Shown here in pieces: positions 11,637-22,551 of a stretch of DNA of 64,000 nt; the stretch's first letter is position 1; each line of letters begins with the position of its first letter. Source of the stretch: Thermothielavioides terrestris NRRL 8126 (lineage: Eukaryota > Ascomycota > Sordariomycetes > Sordariales > Chaetomiaceae). A model generated the notes under the pieces. The model saw only the letters and a program-made list of their open reading frames with translations, was not told where the DNA came from and did not search any database. Location of the stretch: contig NC_016461.1 in the NCBI RefSeq assembly GCF_000226115.1, positions 2,418,001 through 2,482,000 of the forward strand. The letters are read 5' to 3'. The position numbers and the translations under genes were made by a program.

Positions 11637-12281
11637 CTAGTTTCGAATACACTCCTCCCTCAACAGCCCGAACACCATGACATCGTACGCCACGCCATGC
11701 TTGACGGCCGCCTTCCGCCGCGTCCCCTCGTACACAAAGCCGGCCTTCTTCAGCACCCGCACGCTGGCCTCGTTGCCGGAGAACACGCCGGCCTCGAGCC
11801 GGACGACGCTGGGGAAGGTGTCAAACACCCAGCGGGTGAAGCCGCGCGCCGCCTCGGTCATGATGCCCTTGCCCCAGCTGTCCTGGCCGATCCAGTAGCC
11901 GAGCTCGAACGTGCCGGCCTCGACGTCGGTGCGCGTCTGCACGCCGATGCCGCCCAGGTACGCGCTCGTCCCCGGCTCGCAGATGGCGTAGCACGTTAGG
12001 ATGTCCGTCCCGGGCGCCTTGAGCGTCGCCGCCAGGTCCAGCCACCGCCGCGCGTCCTCGAGCGTGTACGGCGACGCGAACCGGTACGACATGTACTTGG
12101 CCACGGCCGGGTTGTCGGCCGCGCGCTGCATGCGGGTTATGTCGGAGGGGTGGTGCGCGCGGATGATGCATTTCGGGGTGGTCACGATGGGCGGAGGCAA
12201 CGGGTCGTCGGCCTTCAACGCCGTTGGAGGATGGGAGGGGGCAGGGGGCTGTTCTGGGGGGGTCTGCTCAGGTTGCGACAT
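11637..12281 (-). CDS. GNAT-family N-acetyltransferase (RimJ/RimL-like, Acetyltransf_3 type)
   Basis: Single exon, 214 aa. After a Pro-rich N-terminal stretch of about 35 residues, the domain starts at KCIIRAHHPSDITRM. The acetyl-CoA binding loop is visible as GYWIGQDSWGKGIMTEAARG (Q-x-x-G-x-G/A type), and the family's C-terminal beta-bulge segment as NEASVRVLKKAGFVYEG. Such proteins acetylate amino groups of ribosomal proteins or small molecules; the substrate cannot be read from sequence. No targeting signal is evident. The gene is convergent with PER1, whose stop is 233 bp away. Confidence 0.88.
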   Translation of the reverse strand: MSQPEQTPPEQPPAPSHPPTALKADDPLPPPIVTTPKCIIRAHHPSDITRMQRAADNPAVAKYMSYRFASPYTLEDARRWLDLAATLKAPGTDILTCYAICEPGTSAYLGGIGVQTRTDVEAGTFELGYWIGQDSWGKGIMTEAARGFTRWVFDTFPSVVRLEAGVFSGNEASVRVLKKAGFVYEGTRRKAAVKHGVAYDVMVFGLLREECIRN

Positions 12282-13171
12282 TGTGAAGCCGGCAGATGGA
12301 TACAGATATAGTTACGGACGGACGGGCTGAGCTCGGCTGAGTTAATGTTGGCTCGGTTGGCGTGGGTGAGGCCAGAAAGTATGAAGATGAGACCGAAACT
12401 TCGGTTCTCAATATATCCCGAGTGAGCCCGGAAGTCAGAGAGGATGAGTCAAGGCAGCCACTGAGATACACAGTAGTTCCTCCCCACGCAAGCTCGAATA
12501 GGAAGGTGAGAAATCCCAGAAGGTGGGAATCGCAAGAGCCAAAGGAATTGAACATGTTCAAGGGTTACAATACATTTATATCCGTCTCCAGGACCATGGT
12601 TGTTCAGCCATCAGTCCTCCTCTTCGAGCCCTCGCAAATCGGAAAGAAGGTTTGGGAAATTTCCCGACTCACAATGCTAAGGCGCCGCATGGAGACAATT
12701 GTGAGGCAAACGCCACCCCTGCACCTCACGACAAAACCGGCCTTTCGAGACCCTGGGACCTGAACGCCCCGTGCCAGCGGATCCGGCGCCAAGCCCATCA
12801 AGTTCGTATTGGGCCAATCACAAGTGTGCTGACGCACCAGCAAGCTGCAGCTGTGGGCTTCGGCTGCGAACTGTGTGTAGTGTAAGGTGGCCTTAACTTT
12901 TTGGCTGACGGAGCTGAGTTGATCGTCGCGTGGATTGTGGGGAAGTCGAGAGGAAGACGAAACTCGGGCTCGTTTGTTGATGGCCTCGGATTCGGTGCGA
13001 TGCCCAATTGAAGCCGCTCTTTACTGGTCTTTGCTTTCTTCTGGTCGTTTAGCCCTTGGCTGACTTACAGCCTGCCTTTTCCTTGATTTTCCCGGCGACG
13101 ACCCCCGCAGCGTGGAACCTTTGAGCGTGGTCTCCAGCGAGCGGTAGCGCTTCGGTAGCGCAACACTCACG
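12282..13171. other. Divergent intergenic region between the GNAT gene and ERV46
   Basis: About 890 bp with no supported gene; it must carry both promoters. Nothing else distinctive was seen. Confidence 0.5.
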
Positions 13172-14698
13172 ATGCCGCCGAAGTCGAGGTTTACGAGGCT
13201 GGACGCCTTTACAAAGACGGTCGAGGATGCGCGGATTAGGACAACGTCAGGAGGCATCATCACGATCGTGTCGATCATCGTCGTGTTGTTCCTCGCCTGG
13301 GGTGAATGGGCGGACTATCGGCGGGTGGTCGTGCACCCGGAGCTGATCGTGGACAAGGGCAGAGGTATGGCGGTTCGCGAGCTTGCCAGTCGCCTTGGAC
13401 GCTGCTGACTTTGGTGCGGGGCGACAGGCGAGCGGATGGAGATCCACCTCAACATCACGTTCCCTCGGGTCCCTTGCGAGCTGCTCACCCTCGATGTCAT
13501 GGATGTCTCAGGGGAGCAGCAACACGGCGTTCAGCATGGCGTGACGAAGACGAGGCTACGGCCGCTGAGCGAGGGCGGGGGTGACATTGACTCAAAGGCG
13601 CTGGCGCTGTAAGCTGATGATCGCCCTTGTCACGCATCTAACTCGACTCGACGTCCCGGACGCTAACACACGGCTAAGACACGCGGCGGACGAGGCCGCC
13701 ATCCACCTCGACCCCTCGTACTGCGGCCCCTGCTACGGCGCGAAGCCGCCGACTACCGCGAAGAAGCCCGGCTGCTGCAACACGTGCGACGAGGTCAAGG
13801 AGGCGTACGCGCAGCAGGCCTGGGCCTTCGGCAGGGGCGACGGGATCGAGCAGTGCGAGCGCGAGCACTACGGCGAGAGGTTGGACGAGCAGCGGCGCGA
13901 GGGCTGCCGCATCGAGGGCGGGCTGCGCGTGAACAAGGTGGTGGGCAACTTCCACATCGCGCCCGGCCGCAGCTTCAGCAACGGCAACGTGCACGTGCAC
14001 GACCTCAAGAACTACTGGGACACGCCGACCAAGCACACCTTCACCCACATCATCCACCACCTGCGCTTCGGCCCGCAGCTGCCCGACAGCCTGCACAAGA
14101 AGCTCGGCACCAAGCACCTGCCCTGGACGAACCACCACCTCAACCCGCTCGACGGCACCAGCCAGGAGACGGACGACGTCAACTTCAACTACATGTACTT
14201 CATCAAGATCGTCCCGACCTCGTACCTGCCGCTCGGCTGGGAGAAGACGTGGGCCGGCTTCCGCGAGGAGCACCAGGCCGAGCTCGGCTCCTTCGGCACC
14301 TCGGCCGACGGCAGCGTCGAGACGCACCAGTACTCGGTCACCAGCCACAAGCGGAGCCTGGCCGGCGGCGACGACGCCGCCGAGGGCCACCGGGAGCGCC
14401 TGCACGCCAAGGGCGGCATCCCGGGCGTCTTCTTCTCTTATGTGCGTTGGACTCGTTTCTCTTCCTCCCGCTCCCTTCCCCCGCCCCCGTTGAATGGACA
14501 TGGTGACTGACTTGGTATATCCAGGACATCTCGCCGATGAAGGTCATCAACAGGGAGGAGCGGTCGAAAACGTTCCTTGGGTTCATCGCTGGCCTGTGTG
14601 CTATCGTCGGAGGCACCCTGACAGTCGCGGCCGCTGTCGACCGGGCGCTGTTCGAGGGCACGGTTCGTCTCAAGAAGCTGCGGTCGAAGGATCTCTGA
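13172..14698 (+). CDS. ERV46: COPII cargo receptor Erv46 (ERGIC-3 family)
   Basis: Four exons: 13172-13364, 13428-13608, 13679-14441, 14525-14698, encoding 436 aa. The N-terminus SRFTRLDAFTKTVEDARI precedes the first membrane helix (GGIITIVSIIVVLFLAWGEW). The lumenal domain contains the family's LNITFPRVPCELLTLDVMD and the cysteine-rich CGPCYGAKPP...PGCCNTCDEV segment, then GNFHIAPGRSF. The second helix FLGFIAGLCAIVGGTLTVAA lies near the C-terminus, and the tail ends in LKKLRSKDL. Erv46 works with Erv41 in cycling between ER and Golgi and retrieves proteins lacking a HDEL signal. All exon joins are in phase (G|GC, CT|A, Y|D) and length agrees with orthologues. Confidence 0.95.
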
Positions 14699-16140
14699 GG
14701 CGGACCAAGGGCGAAGGGGGAATGTATATCTATACAAGACTATTGGTTTATGATGATCTTGCAGCTGTTGTGCTTGTTGTTGTTTACTGGCGGTTTTGGA
14801 GCTTTTTGGCTAGGTACCTAGGTAGGTAGTTGCTGCACACCGTTTTAGAAGCATGGGAGGGGAGTTACTGGGTTAGGCACGGAGAAAAAGAAGTCTGTCA
14901 TTTTTTTTTACCTCCTTTACACAGCTCTGCTCTTGCAAGGATCAGGCTGATTATACCTAAACTCTGTCCGCAACGCAATTTCTGTGCGTTTGGTGATACA
15001 CGACCTGGTCGCCTGAGCGCTTGCTTTGGTGCTCTTCCAGATGCTGTATGCTGCGGAAGCCTAGAATGGTAAACGACCACCTGGTTGAGCTTAGGAAAGC
15101 CCAGTCGTCTCGGTAACAACCAAGTCATCTTATCAGGCGCCCATTGTCGCCTGGAAGGTGAGTGTGGCCTCTGTACAGTCCAAGACATACAATGGAGGTA
15201 AACAATCCCCCCACATCAGGATAGACTGACCTCTAAGTTCCCACGATTCCGGACAGACATACACAGTAAGGTAATGCAAGCTAACATCGGCTCATACTCC
15301 GTGCCTCTTACAGGACACTTGCATTCGTCTACAGCGCGGGCCGCGAGAAGCGACGGAACGCTGGCATAGGTGTCCAGCTGTCATTCAGAAGAACCCTCGC
15401 CATCTGACCGATGACGTCCACCCCAGCGAAGGAACAAGGTCCTCGCGCTGTTCGAAATTTTCGGGGTCCATCTCCAACTTAAGGTTGACTTTGCGCAGAC
15501 GATTGATTGGCTGAAGCGGTAGTTAACGTTAATTTTACTTCACGCCACCAAATGACCTGCTTATGCGGCCCGGGTTTACGGTGAAGTGATTGCGGAGAAC
15601 CCTGTTGTGGTCTGTGTCGTTTCTGATTCGTGCCGTGACTGTCTTAACCCTCGACACTCAGAGCAAGGCCAGGGGTATGTACATGAGCTGGCGCCCGTCA
15701 TCAGGAGTTTCCCGGACTTGCTTTGTGCTTGCTATGAGAGCTGAAGCCCAGGCAAAGAGGTTTCCTCGGCACAGTGCAATAGTCTGTCTCTAACGTTAAC
15801 TAGTTATTGGCTGAGCGCTGATTTAAATCTGGACACGGTAATTTGCATGAGGGCCGGGCCACGCGGCTCAGCACGCCGCAGCGGGACGATGCTCGGACGA
15901 TCTGCCGTCTTCAGCTCCCAATACTGCTTTTTTGAAGGCGAAGGCGTTTTCTCTCAATGACGAGGGCGCAGCGCGTCCTTTTGCAAGGCAAAGGATGGTC
16001 AAATGATTGGGCCCTGAATGACCGCTCAGCGAAAGCTTTCCATGCTGGACCGGCCGCGTAGCATGTGGCATGTCGACCACAGAATCGCTCTGGACCAGTC
16101 AGTATGCTTGTGTGCTTCTGCACCACACATCATTTCTGGG

Positions 16141-16193
<53 letters not shown>

Positions 16194-17558
16194 GGCAGGA
16201 AGTTGGAGACGCACGCACGTCCTTTCACTGCTGCTCTCATGTTCAGTGAGAACATGTCCCACCACAAGTGTCCCGGCGGACAGACCGAGGCTCAAACGCA
16301 GGGCCGGCCCTTAGGTTTCAACAGCACAGGCCTGAGCACGGCCAAACCGTTGATGACGTTGTGGTGCGTGAGCGTTAGGTGGCTCAGCCCAGCCGCAACT
16401 GGCCGGAGGCTTGCAGCCAACGCAGACAGGCCACATGGAGGCATCGTAAGAGAATGGAATAGTGTACTTTCTGTCCATGATATTGGGCATGTTGGGTCGA
16501 CATGGCAGAACAACGTTTGCGAGCGGTGGGTGCCGAACCAGAGGCGGCCCAGGCCGGTCTTGTTCTATGGAGGAGCGGTAACATTCACACAGTAAATGTA
16601 ATATCCTTACACGAAGAAACGTTCTGGAAAAGGGGAGTTCGCAAGGTCCGTTGCACCCCATTACCGCCAGGAACAGCATGGGGTGACAAGCCATTTCAGC
16701 ATTAGTGTCAAGCATTTTTGGAACACGACCAGCACAGGCCTTTCCTCTTTGGGCAAGAGGCGACCATTTCATGTGGGCTGCAACCCCCTGTGTCCCGGCC
16801 CCTAGCGCACTGATCCACTTCCCCGTTCGCCGGCTGCTTCCCCTGTTTCCCCCTTCCCCCTCGGCCTAACGAACATGACGCTCCGCCAGAATCCCAGGCT
16901 CTCGTCTCGTCCTGGCATCTGACCCTCTGCATCGTGTGCCTCTCTGCATTTTCTCATGCGGCGCTGCCATCGGTTGCGTCACTCTTGATGCTCGCGCTCG
17001 TTCATTGACCGTCAAATCCGCTCGCTTATGTCCCTCTGTCGTGCGTCGTTTTTTTTCGCCCTGCAGTCGCTAAAAGCAGGCTATTTTGAACCGTTCTCAG
17101 CAAACCGACTTTGAACTTGAAACCAGTCGCTCTCGCCGTCAACAGCTTGGTTGGTCCGACAGCGTTTCGAAGGCAATCTAGGTATCCGACGTTGGAGCAA
17201 TTTACCTGCAAACGTCTCGCGCTGCCTATTTCCCTATCGACGAGTCGAACCAGCATTGGTTTGCCAAAGACAGGCCCGCCTCGCTCGGTTCATCCGCGTG
17301 GTTGGCGTGCGCACCACCATCCACGTCGCCAGCTGGAGCGCGAGTTGACCTCCTCGTTTGTGCGCGGTCGCCAGTTCATCTCCTCCTCTCGTTGACGCTG
17401 TTGCCGCCACAGCTGCCCTGACGTCTTCCCACTAACGTTGGGGTCCTCCGCCGGGAACCCCTTGGCGCCGTTCTCGAAAACACAGCGATCACGGGTTTTC
17501 GCTCATTACCTAGTGACTATTGACATTGTCGCTCTGTGCAAAACCACAAAACATCACC
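14699..17558. other. 2.9 kb gene-free interval with a 50-T homopolymer
   Basis: No supported coding region. Contains the AGGTACCT motif at 14812-14819 followed by AGGTAGGTAG, a 50-nt T run at 16142-16191, and from about 16950 a CpG- and pyrimidine-rich stretch that is likely the promoter and leader of the Sel1-repeat gene. Small ORFs around 16200-16600 show no family features. Confidence 0.5.
16142..16191. repeat. Uninterrupted poly(T) run of 50 nt
   Basis: Fifty consecutive T residues, flanked by TTTCTGGGC and AGGGCAGGAAG. It could be the A-tail of a retroposed sequence inserted in minus orientation, or simple slippage. I could not find a convincing target-site duplication or a recognisable element next to it. 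Confidence 0.85.
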
Positions 17559-19849
17559 ATGTCAGACCAAAAAAAACCAGATTTCCTTGACCTAAAGTCA
17601 AAGTCGCAAGCTCCCGTTTCGCGGCCCCTGCGGTCTCCCCGCCTCCATGTTGCCGGCGAAGCACCCCCCGAACTTTCACCTCTCGATGCGTTTGCACTAC
17701 AGAGTCGGCTGCTCGCGAAGCAGCTGGAGGACAGCGCGAAGATGGGCCGACGCATGAGTCGATTGCCGCCGTTGACCGTCGAAAGCCCCCTGATCGTTCA
17801 GGGCCGGTCAGACTACTTCCGCTCCCTTTCGCAGGACTCGGTGTCCGACGACGACCATGTGGCGCATCACAACGTGGGTCTTGGCTTGAAGACCGAGATG
17901 GAGAACGACCTCAGTAATCGCCCGAAGTCCATGCACCCACGTTTGAGTCAAATTCCGCCTACGCCCGACGAGTCCATTCCAGTGCCTGCAGTACCGAAGA
18001 CCAATTTCGACACCTTCAAGGCAAGGCAACCGAGCGATACAGGTGCTGAGGAGGGGTTCTTCGGTGTCGGGGCGCGCAGAGAGCGGTCGCCATCACCCAT
18101 GGAACCTGGCCGTTCCGGTGAGAAGCCAACAGACGACAGATCTGCCACCCAGGACGGTGCCCCCTCACAATCAGTGGCCAGCGCTTCGATAGCCAGCTCG
18201 CCGGAGAGGATGGCACAGCCTCCATTTGACGTTGCAGGACTTGCGCCTCCCAGGCCTATGTTCACGAAGCGAACCTCCAGCCTGATGTCGTCGCCACTTG
18301 ACACAACTGACGAGGAAGGAGGCCTCAGTACCTCGATCCACTCTCAGAGCTCTCGCAAGTTCTCCGCCAGCAGCGGCGTGCCATCTCCCGCCTACCCCTC
18401 ATATCAACAATCTCCCTCGGTCGCCTCGGATATTTCTGGGCTACCTCGACCGCAATTCAACTTCTCCCGACCTTTGAGCAGAGCAGGTACTCCGGGTTTC
18501 GACCCGCCAACACGCCAACTGTCATCCGACAGTCAAGGCTCCTTCAACGGCGCGGACGATTCAGCCTGCACTCCTGTCAGTACGAACAGCGAAGCATCTC
18601 GCGACCCCACCGTCGAGGATGGTGTCTCAGTGGCCCCCTCGTACATCTACTCTAAATTCACTTTACCGCGCGGCAAACCTTTGCAAAGGTCCTCGATCAT
18701 GATGCTTAATGACCCGTCCCTGCGGCCTTCGTTCGATCAACCCGCGTCCCCTACGAGTAACACGCAAGGTTTTCCTGGGGTTGGCCAGCCCCCGCCCTCT
18801 CCGCCCACCCGGCCCTCTAGCTCTTCCGGGAACCGTCCGTTTGATGCCTTCGCACGGCCGTCCCAAGAGCGAAGTAAGCTGAGCACGGAAGTGACTCGGC
18901 CGGCGCAGCAGCCCTCCCCGAATCCTAGCAGGCCTTCTACGGACAGCGCTCGCGGGCCAGAAGAGGAACAGCGGGGGCGGAGCTTGGTTTCCCCCCTACA
19001 CGACGCTGCAGCTGGAAAGCCGCCTGGGTCTACTGCTACCAGCGACTCGGCCAGTACCATCAGAGCGGGCAGGTCCATGCACTCCGTTCCGCCTACCATG
19101 TCGGACTTGTCCGCGGAGGAACATGTGAGCAAGGCGATCGCTCTGCACGAGAGCGGCGCTCTGCAAGAATCCACCTGGCATCTACGACACGCGGCAAAGC
19201 AAGGCCACCCTACCGGCATGCTACTGTACGCTCTTGCCTGTCGACACGGCTGGGGGATGCGTCCGAACCCGCGGGAAGGCGTTCAGTGGCTCCGGAAGGC
19301 CGCAGAATCCGCCAGTCTCGAAATCGCAGACGACGAGTCCCAAGCCAAGGAGGGCAAGCCGGTCGATGCCGCAGACCGCAAGACGCGCAAAGCCCAATTT
19401 GCGCTCAGCATCTATGAGCTCGGGGTCAGCCATATGAACGGGTGGGGTATTGAGCAAGACAAGGCACTCGCATTGCGATGCTTCGAGATTGCCGCATGTA
19501 AGTTGACAACTCATCGTCTGCTCTTGATTATTACTAACCGTTGTTTAGCGTGGGGTGATGTCGACGCGCTTGCCGAGGCGGGCTTCTGTTACGCTCAAGG
19601 GATCGGCTGCAAGAAGGATCTCAAGAAGAGTGCCAAGTACTACCGTGAAGCCGAGGCCAGGGGCATGAGCATGGTTGGCAACAGCTGGTAGGTTTCACAC
19701 CTTATTCCTCTTCTCCACCTCTGAGGTGCTCACCGTTTCTTTCTAGGATCCACAAGTCCAAGTACGACGACAACAAGGACTCGGAAAAGCAGACCCGATC
19801 CAAGTCGAGGTCGCGAAAAAGCATCTTCAGCCGGAAGAGAGATCAATGA
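17559..19849 (+). CDS. Sel1-repeat protein, Dsf2-like
   Basis: Three exons: 17559-19497, 19549-19687, 19747-19849, giving 726 aa. The start at 17559 is preferred over an upstream in-frame ATG at 17520 because of its CACCATGTC context. The first 530 residues are disordered and rich in Ser and Pro. Then come tandem Sel1/TPR-like repeats: SKAIALHESGALQESTWHL, GHPTGMLLYALACRHGWG, AQFALSIYELGVSHMNGWG, and after the splice site DALAEAGFCYAQGIGC. The C-terminus is basic (KQTRSKSRSRKSIFSRKRDQ). The architecture matches fungal proteins annotated DSF2 and is related to the Sel1-repeat chitin-synthase activators of the Chs4/Skt5 group; unlike Chs4 there is no CAAX box. The function is inferred only from the repeats, which mediate protein contacts. 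Confidence 0.85.
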
Positions 19850-20851
19850 GCACCCATCGCGCCTTTTTTTTTACGCCCACAACGCCTTGACGATTACGAC
19901 AACAATGCATTGGCATGATCTCAGCAATACCCCCTTTGGTTTTTAAGCGGATTTTAGGAGTCGACTTTGCACAGCCGTGAGTCCCTGGCGCCTTGAGTTC
20001 AGGGATGAACGCCGGCCTATGGCCTTTCTGCTTCTTTCTTCATACCATATCCTCCCGGAACGGGTCACTTACCCGTCTTGTTACCTGCGCATATGCAGGC
20101 CACTTCCGTTGTTTTTATCTTCCGCTTCGATATTCATTACTTTTTTTTTCTTCTTTTTCGATTCGCTAGCACATATTCCTTCGACGCTTGAAGTTCTGGG
20201 CCAAACTCCTTGCACATCTAATTTTCTTCTGTCCTGGAGATATAGGCTGAGATGATCAGATGGATGGATCTCCTTTGTTGTACAAGAGCTTGCACGTCAA
20301 GACTCTACTTCCTTTCTGTGTATATTCAGGTTGTATCATGCTGGCCAGCCAGGGCATCAAGGCGTTCCGTTTCGCGCCTCTAAGGCTCGATGTGCATAGG
20401 ACATCCTGGTTTAAGAGCGCAAATGTTTGGTACCTTAAACCTAACTGAGTGCTCAAAACCATTCTGTGCCATTGCTGCAAGAACTATGGCATAGGTCTGC
20501 TGAGTGTATTCCATAGGTCTAATGGCGATCATCACCTTGTCGCTGGCAATTGGCAATAGAACCCGGCGCAAGTTATTCTCCTCATCATAATACGGCCGGC
20601 CGCCTGGGAATCTACGGTCGTCTGGTGGTCCCTGCAGGGATGTCACTATGAGGGTGGCTAGTCTGCCCAGTGCCTGAGACCGTGATCTACCACAATGCAG
20701 AGGCTAGTCCGTCAGGATCTGGCGGCAAAGGCGAACGTTTCTGGGCTGACTATCAGACCCGCTGCTTCGTGATGTCGTTACTTGTACATACATGATCCTG
20801 CGTTAACTCCCGCCGCCTCCCATATTGCACCCTCACACGGGTCAACACGTC
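19850..20851. other. Intergenic, 1.0 kb, with a coding-like island on the minus strand
   Basis: Convergent gap between the Sel1-repeat gene and PUP1. Apart from T-rich 3' UTR-like sequence around 20140-20165, it contains a coding-looking minus-strand segment at about 20440-20650, listed separately. Confidence 0.5.
20440..20650 (-). pseudogene. Possible relic exon or gene fragment
   Basis: On the minus strand a frame of about 65-70 residues looks protein-like: PPDDRRFPGGRPYYDEENN followed by LRRVLLPIASDKVMIAIRP and YTQQTYAIVLAAMAQNGF. It is preceded by a CAG that could be an acceptor and followed by a possible donor (AAG|gtacca), but no partner exon was found on either side. The composition is unlike the shadow ORFs of this window, being less Arg/Pro/Ala-rich and well mixed. 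It could be a single exon of an unrecognised gene, a pseudogene piece, or chance. Confidence 0.3.
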
Positions 20852-21762
20852 TCAGACATCGACCTCCATCTTATCACCGTCGTCCCCGGTCAGCTCGTGC
20901 ACGCTGACGAACTTGCCGAGGTCCTCCTTCCGAATGATCTTCTCGCTCAGCACGGCCGTGGTTCCCTTCGCGAAGACATAGCTCTTCGTCTTCTGCGTCC
21001 GCTCGTTCGGCTTGATGTAGTTGCGCTTCAGCGTCGTCTTGTCGGCCGTGATGATGGCCACGTCGACGTTGCTGCCGGACCCCAGGTCGTTCCAGATGCC
21101 GGCCTCGATGGCGTCGGCGCACAGCTTGACGGCCTCCTCCTGCGTCAGCGACGGCTTCCACTGGGTCTCGAACACCGACATGGCCGCCAGCGAGCCCGAG
21201 CCCATGGTCACGTAGGGCAGCTTGTCGGTCGAGCCGTGCGCGTGCACCGTGAACAGGTGCGTGCCCGTCGGGTCGACGCCCGCCACCACCAGGTACGCGC
21301 CGATGTAGCCCTGGTACCGGAACAGGTGCTGCTTGAGCATGGTCATGCACGTCACCACGCGCGGCTTGCGCCCCGTCGACAGCGCGTGCAGTTCCAGCTG
21401 CGAGCTGATCAGGGCGGTGGTGAACTCGGTGTCGGCGGCGGTGCCGGCGCCCGCGCACCAGATGTTGGGCGCGATGTAGTGCAGCTTCTCGCAGTTTTTG
21501 TCGGCGACGATCGGGCCGCTCGTTGCTCGTGTGTCGGCGGCGATCTGGAGAGAGTGGGGGGATAAGTTTGGGTTCCGGTTAGCACGGAGGCCACTCAGAT
21601 CGGGGACGCAAAAGTAGACGGAGGAGGGCAACGCACCACTACACCGCCGTCGTATATGCACCCGACAATGGTTGTTCCTGTGCTTGTCGCCTTGGGCAGT
21701 GGCACGCCCCGAGAGTGCAATGCCACATTGCGGTTGTAGTTGGAGAAGTCGAAGCCAGGCAT
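20852..21762 (-). CDS. PUP1: 20S proteasome subunit beta-2 (Pup1), trypsin-like catalytic subunit
   Basis: Two exons: 21762-21637 and 21544-20852, joined across intron 21636-21545 (gtgcgt...ctctccag), giving 272 aa. A 29-residue propeptide ends ...PKATSTG, followed by the mature N-terminus [20 protein letters not shown]; Thr30 is the nucleophile released by autocleavage after Gly29. The catalytic Asp (ADTRAT) and the SRM-like lysine (ADKNCEKL) are present. The C-terminal arm that wraps beta-3 is intact and ends [10 protein letters not shown]. The gene is transcribed divergently from NUP159 from a shared 790-bp region. I looked for the Rpn4 proteasome box GGTGGCAAA upstream and did not see it. 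Confidence 0.96.
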
Positions 21763-22551
21763 TGTGTCCGGTCAACGGCTGATTATCCTGGGCGTCGATG
21801 GCTTTTTTCCCTTGTTCTAATTCTGCCGTCGTAATGTAATGCGCCTGGGATTCCCGCCGGGACAGTGTGACTCGGTGGTGAGAAAATTCTGGAGCTTCGT
21901 GGTGGTTGTCAATCGGTTGTCGGCGGAGGCCAGCTGATGACGAGGCTCAGCTGCCTTCCCACTGAACGACAGGCACGCACACTAAGGCGGTTTGAGCTTC
22001 ACCCGACGTTGACGCGCCAAGGGGGTGCTGCCTGACTCCACAGCGGAGCCTGCAACCACAGGGTGGGCTGAAGTTACTGGAAGGGCCCAAGCTCCCCCGG
22101 ACGTGGCGGGGGCTAACCAAAACGGGTTGAGCCCAAAGACGACAGGGATGCTTCAGGCTGGCTGGGCTGACGGGCAACGACAGGCAGAAAAATCGTGGGT
22201 CGCGTCGCTTCCACTGTTAAACCGACGTAAACTTCCTATCCGGAAACTTCAACTTGTTAACGTGAAGGTTGGCCAAGAGAATAGCGAATTCGCCCAGGAC
22301 GGGAAAACACTACGACACTTTGTTCGCTCTACTTTGGCATTCAAACGGGCGATTGACGATTTCTTACGATACGATAACTTATATCACTCGGATTCATCGC
22401 TGCCCCAGCACCCTCTGAGCGTGCTCGGCGGGCGGCCGACTCGCGCCCTCGCAAATTGATCCCGACGATACAGTCCTCGCCCGCCAATGACGTGGTCTGA
22501 CCTGTAAAAGGTTTTGGCCTTTCGCTAAAGGAGGCGACACTTGCAGCAACC
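21763..22551. promoter_or_regulatory. Shared divergent promoter region of PUP1 and NUP159
   Basis: 789 bp between two divergent start codons; no coding feature is supported. Assignment as a promoter is by position only; no named box was identified. Confidence 0.5.

Noticed and set aside
20825..21565. 246-codon plus-strand ORF
   Set aside because: Antisense of PUP1, whose catalytic motifs are clear on the minus strand.
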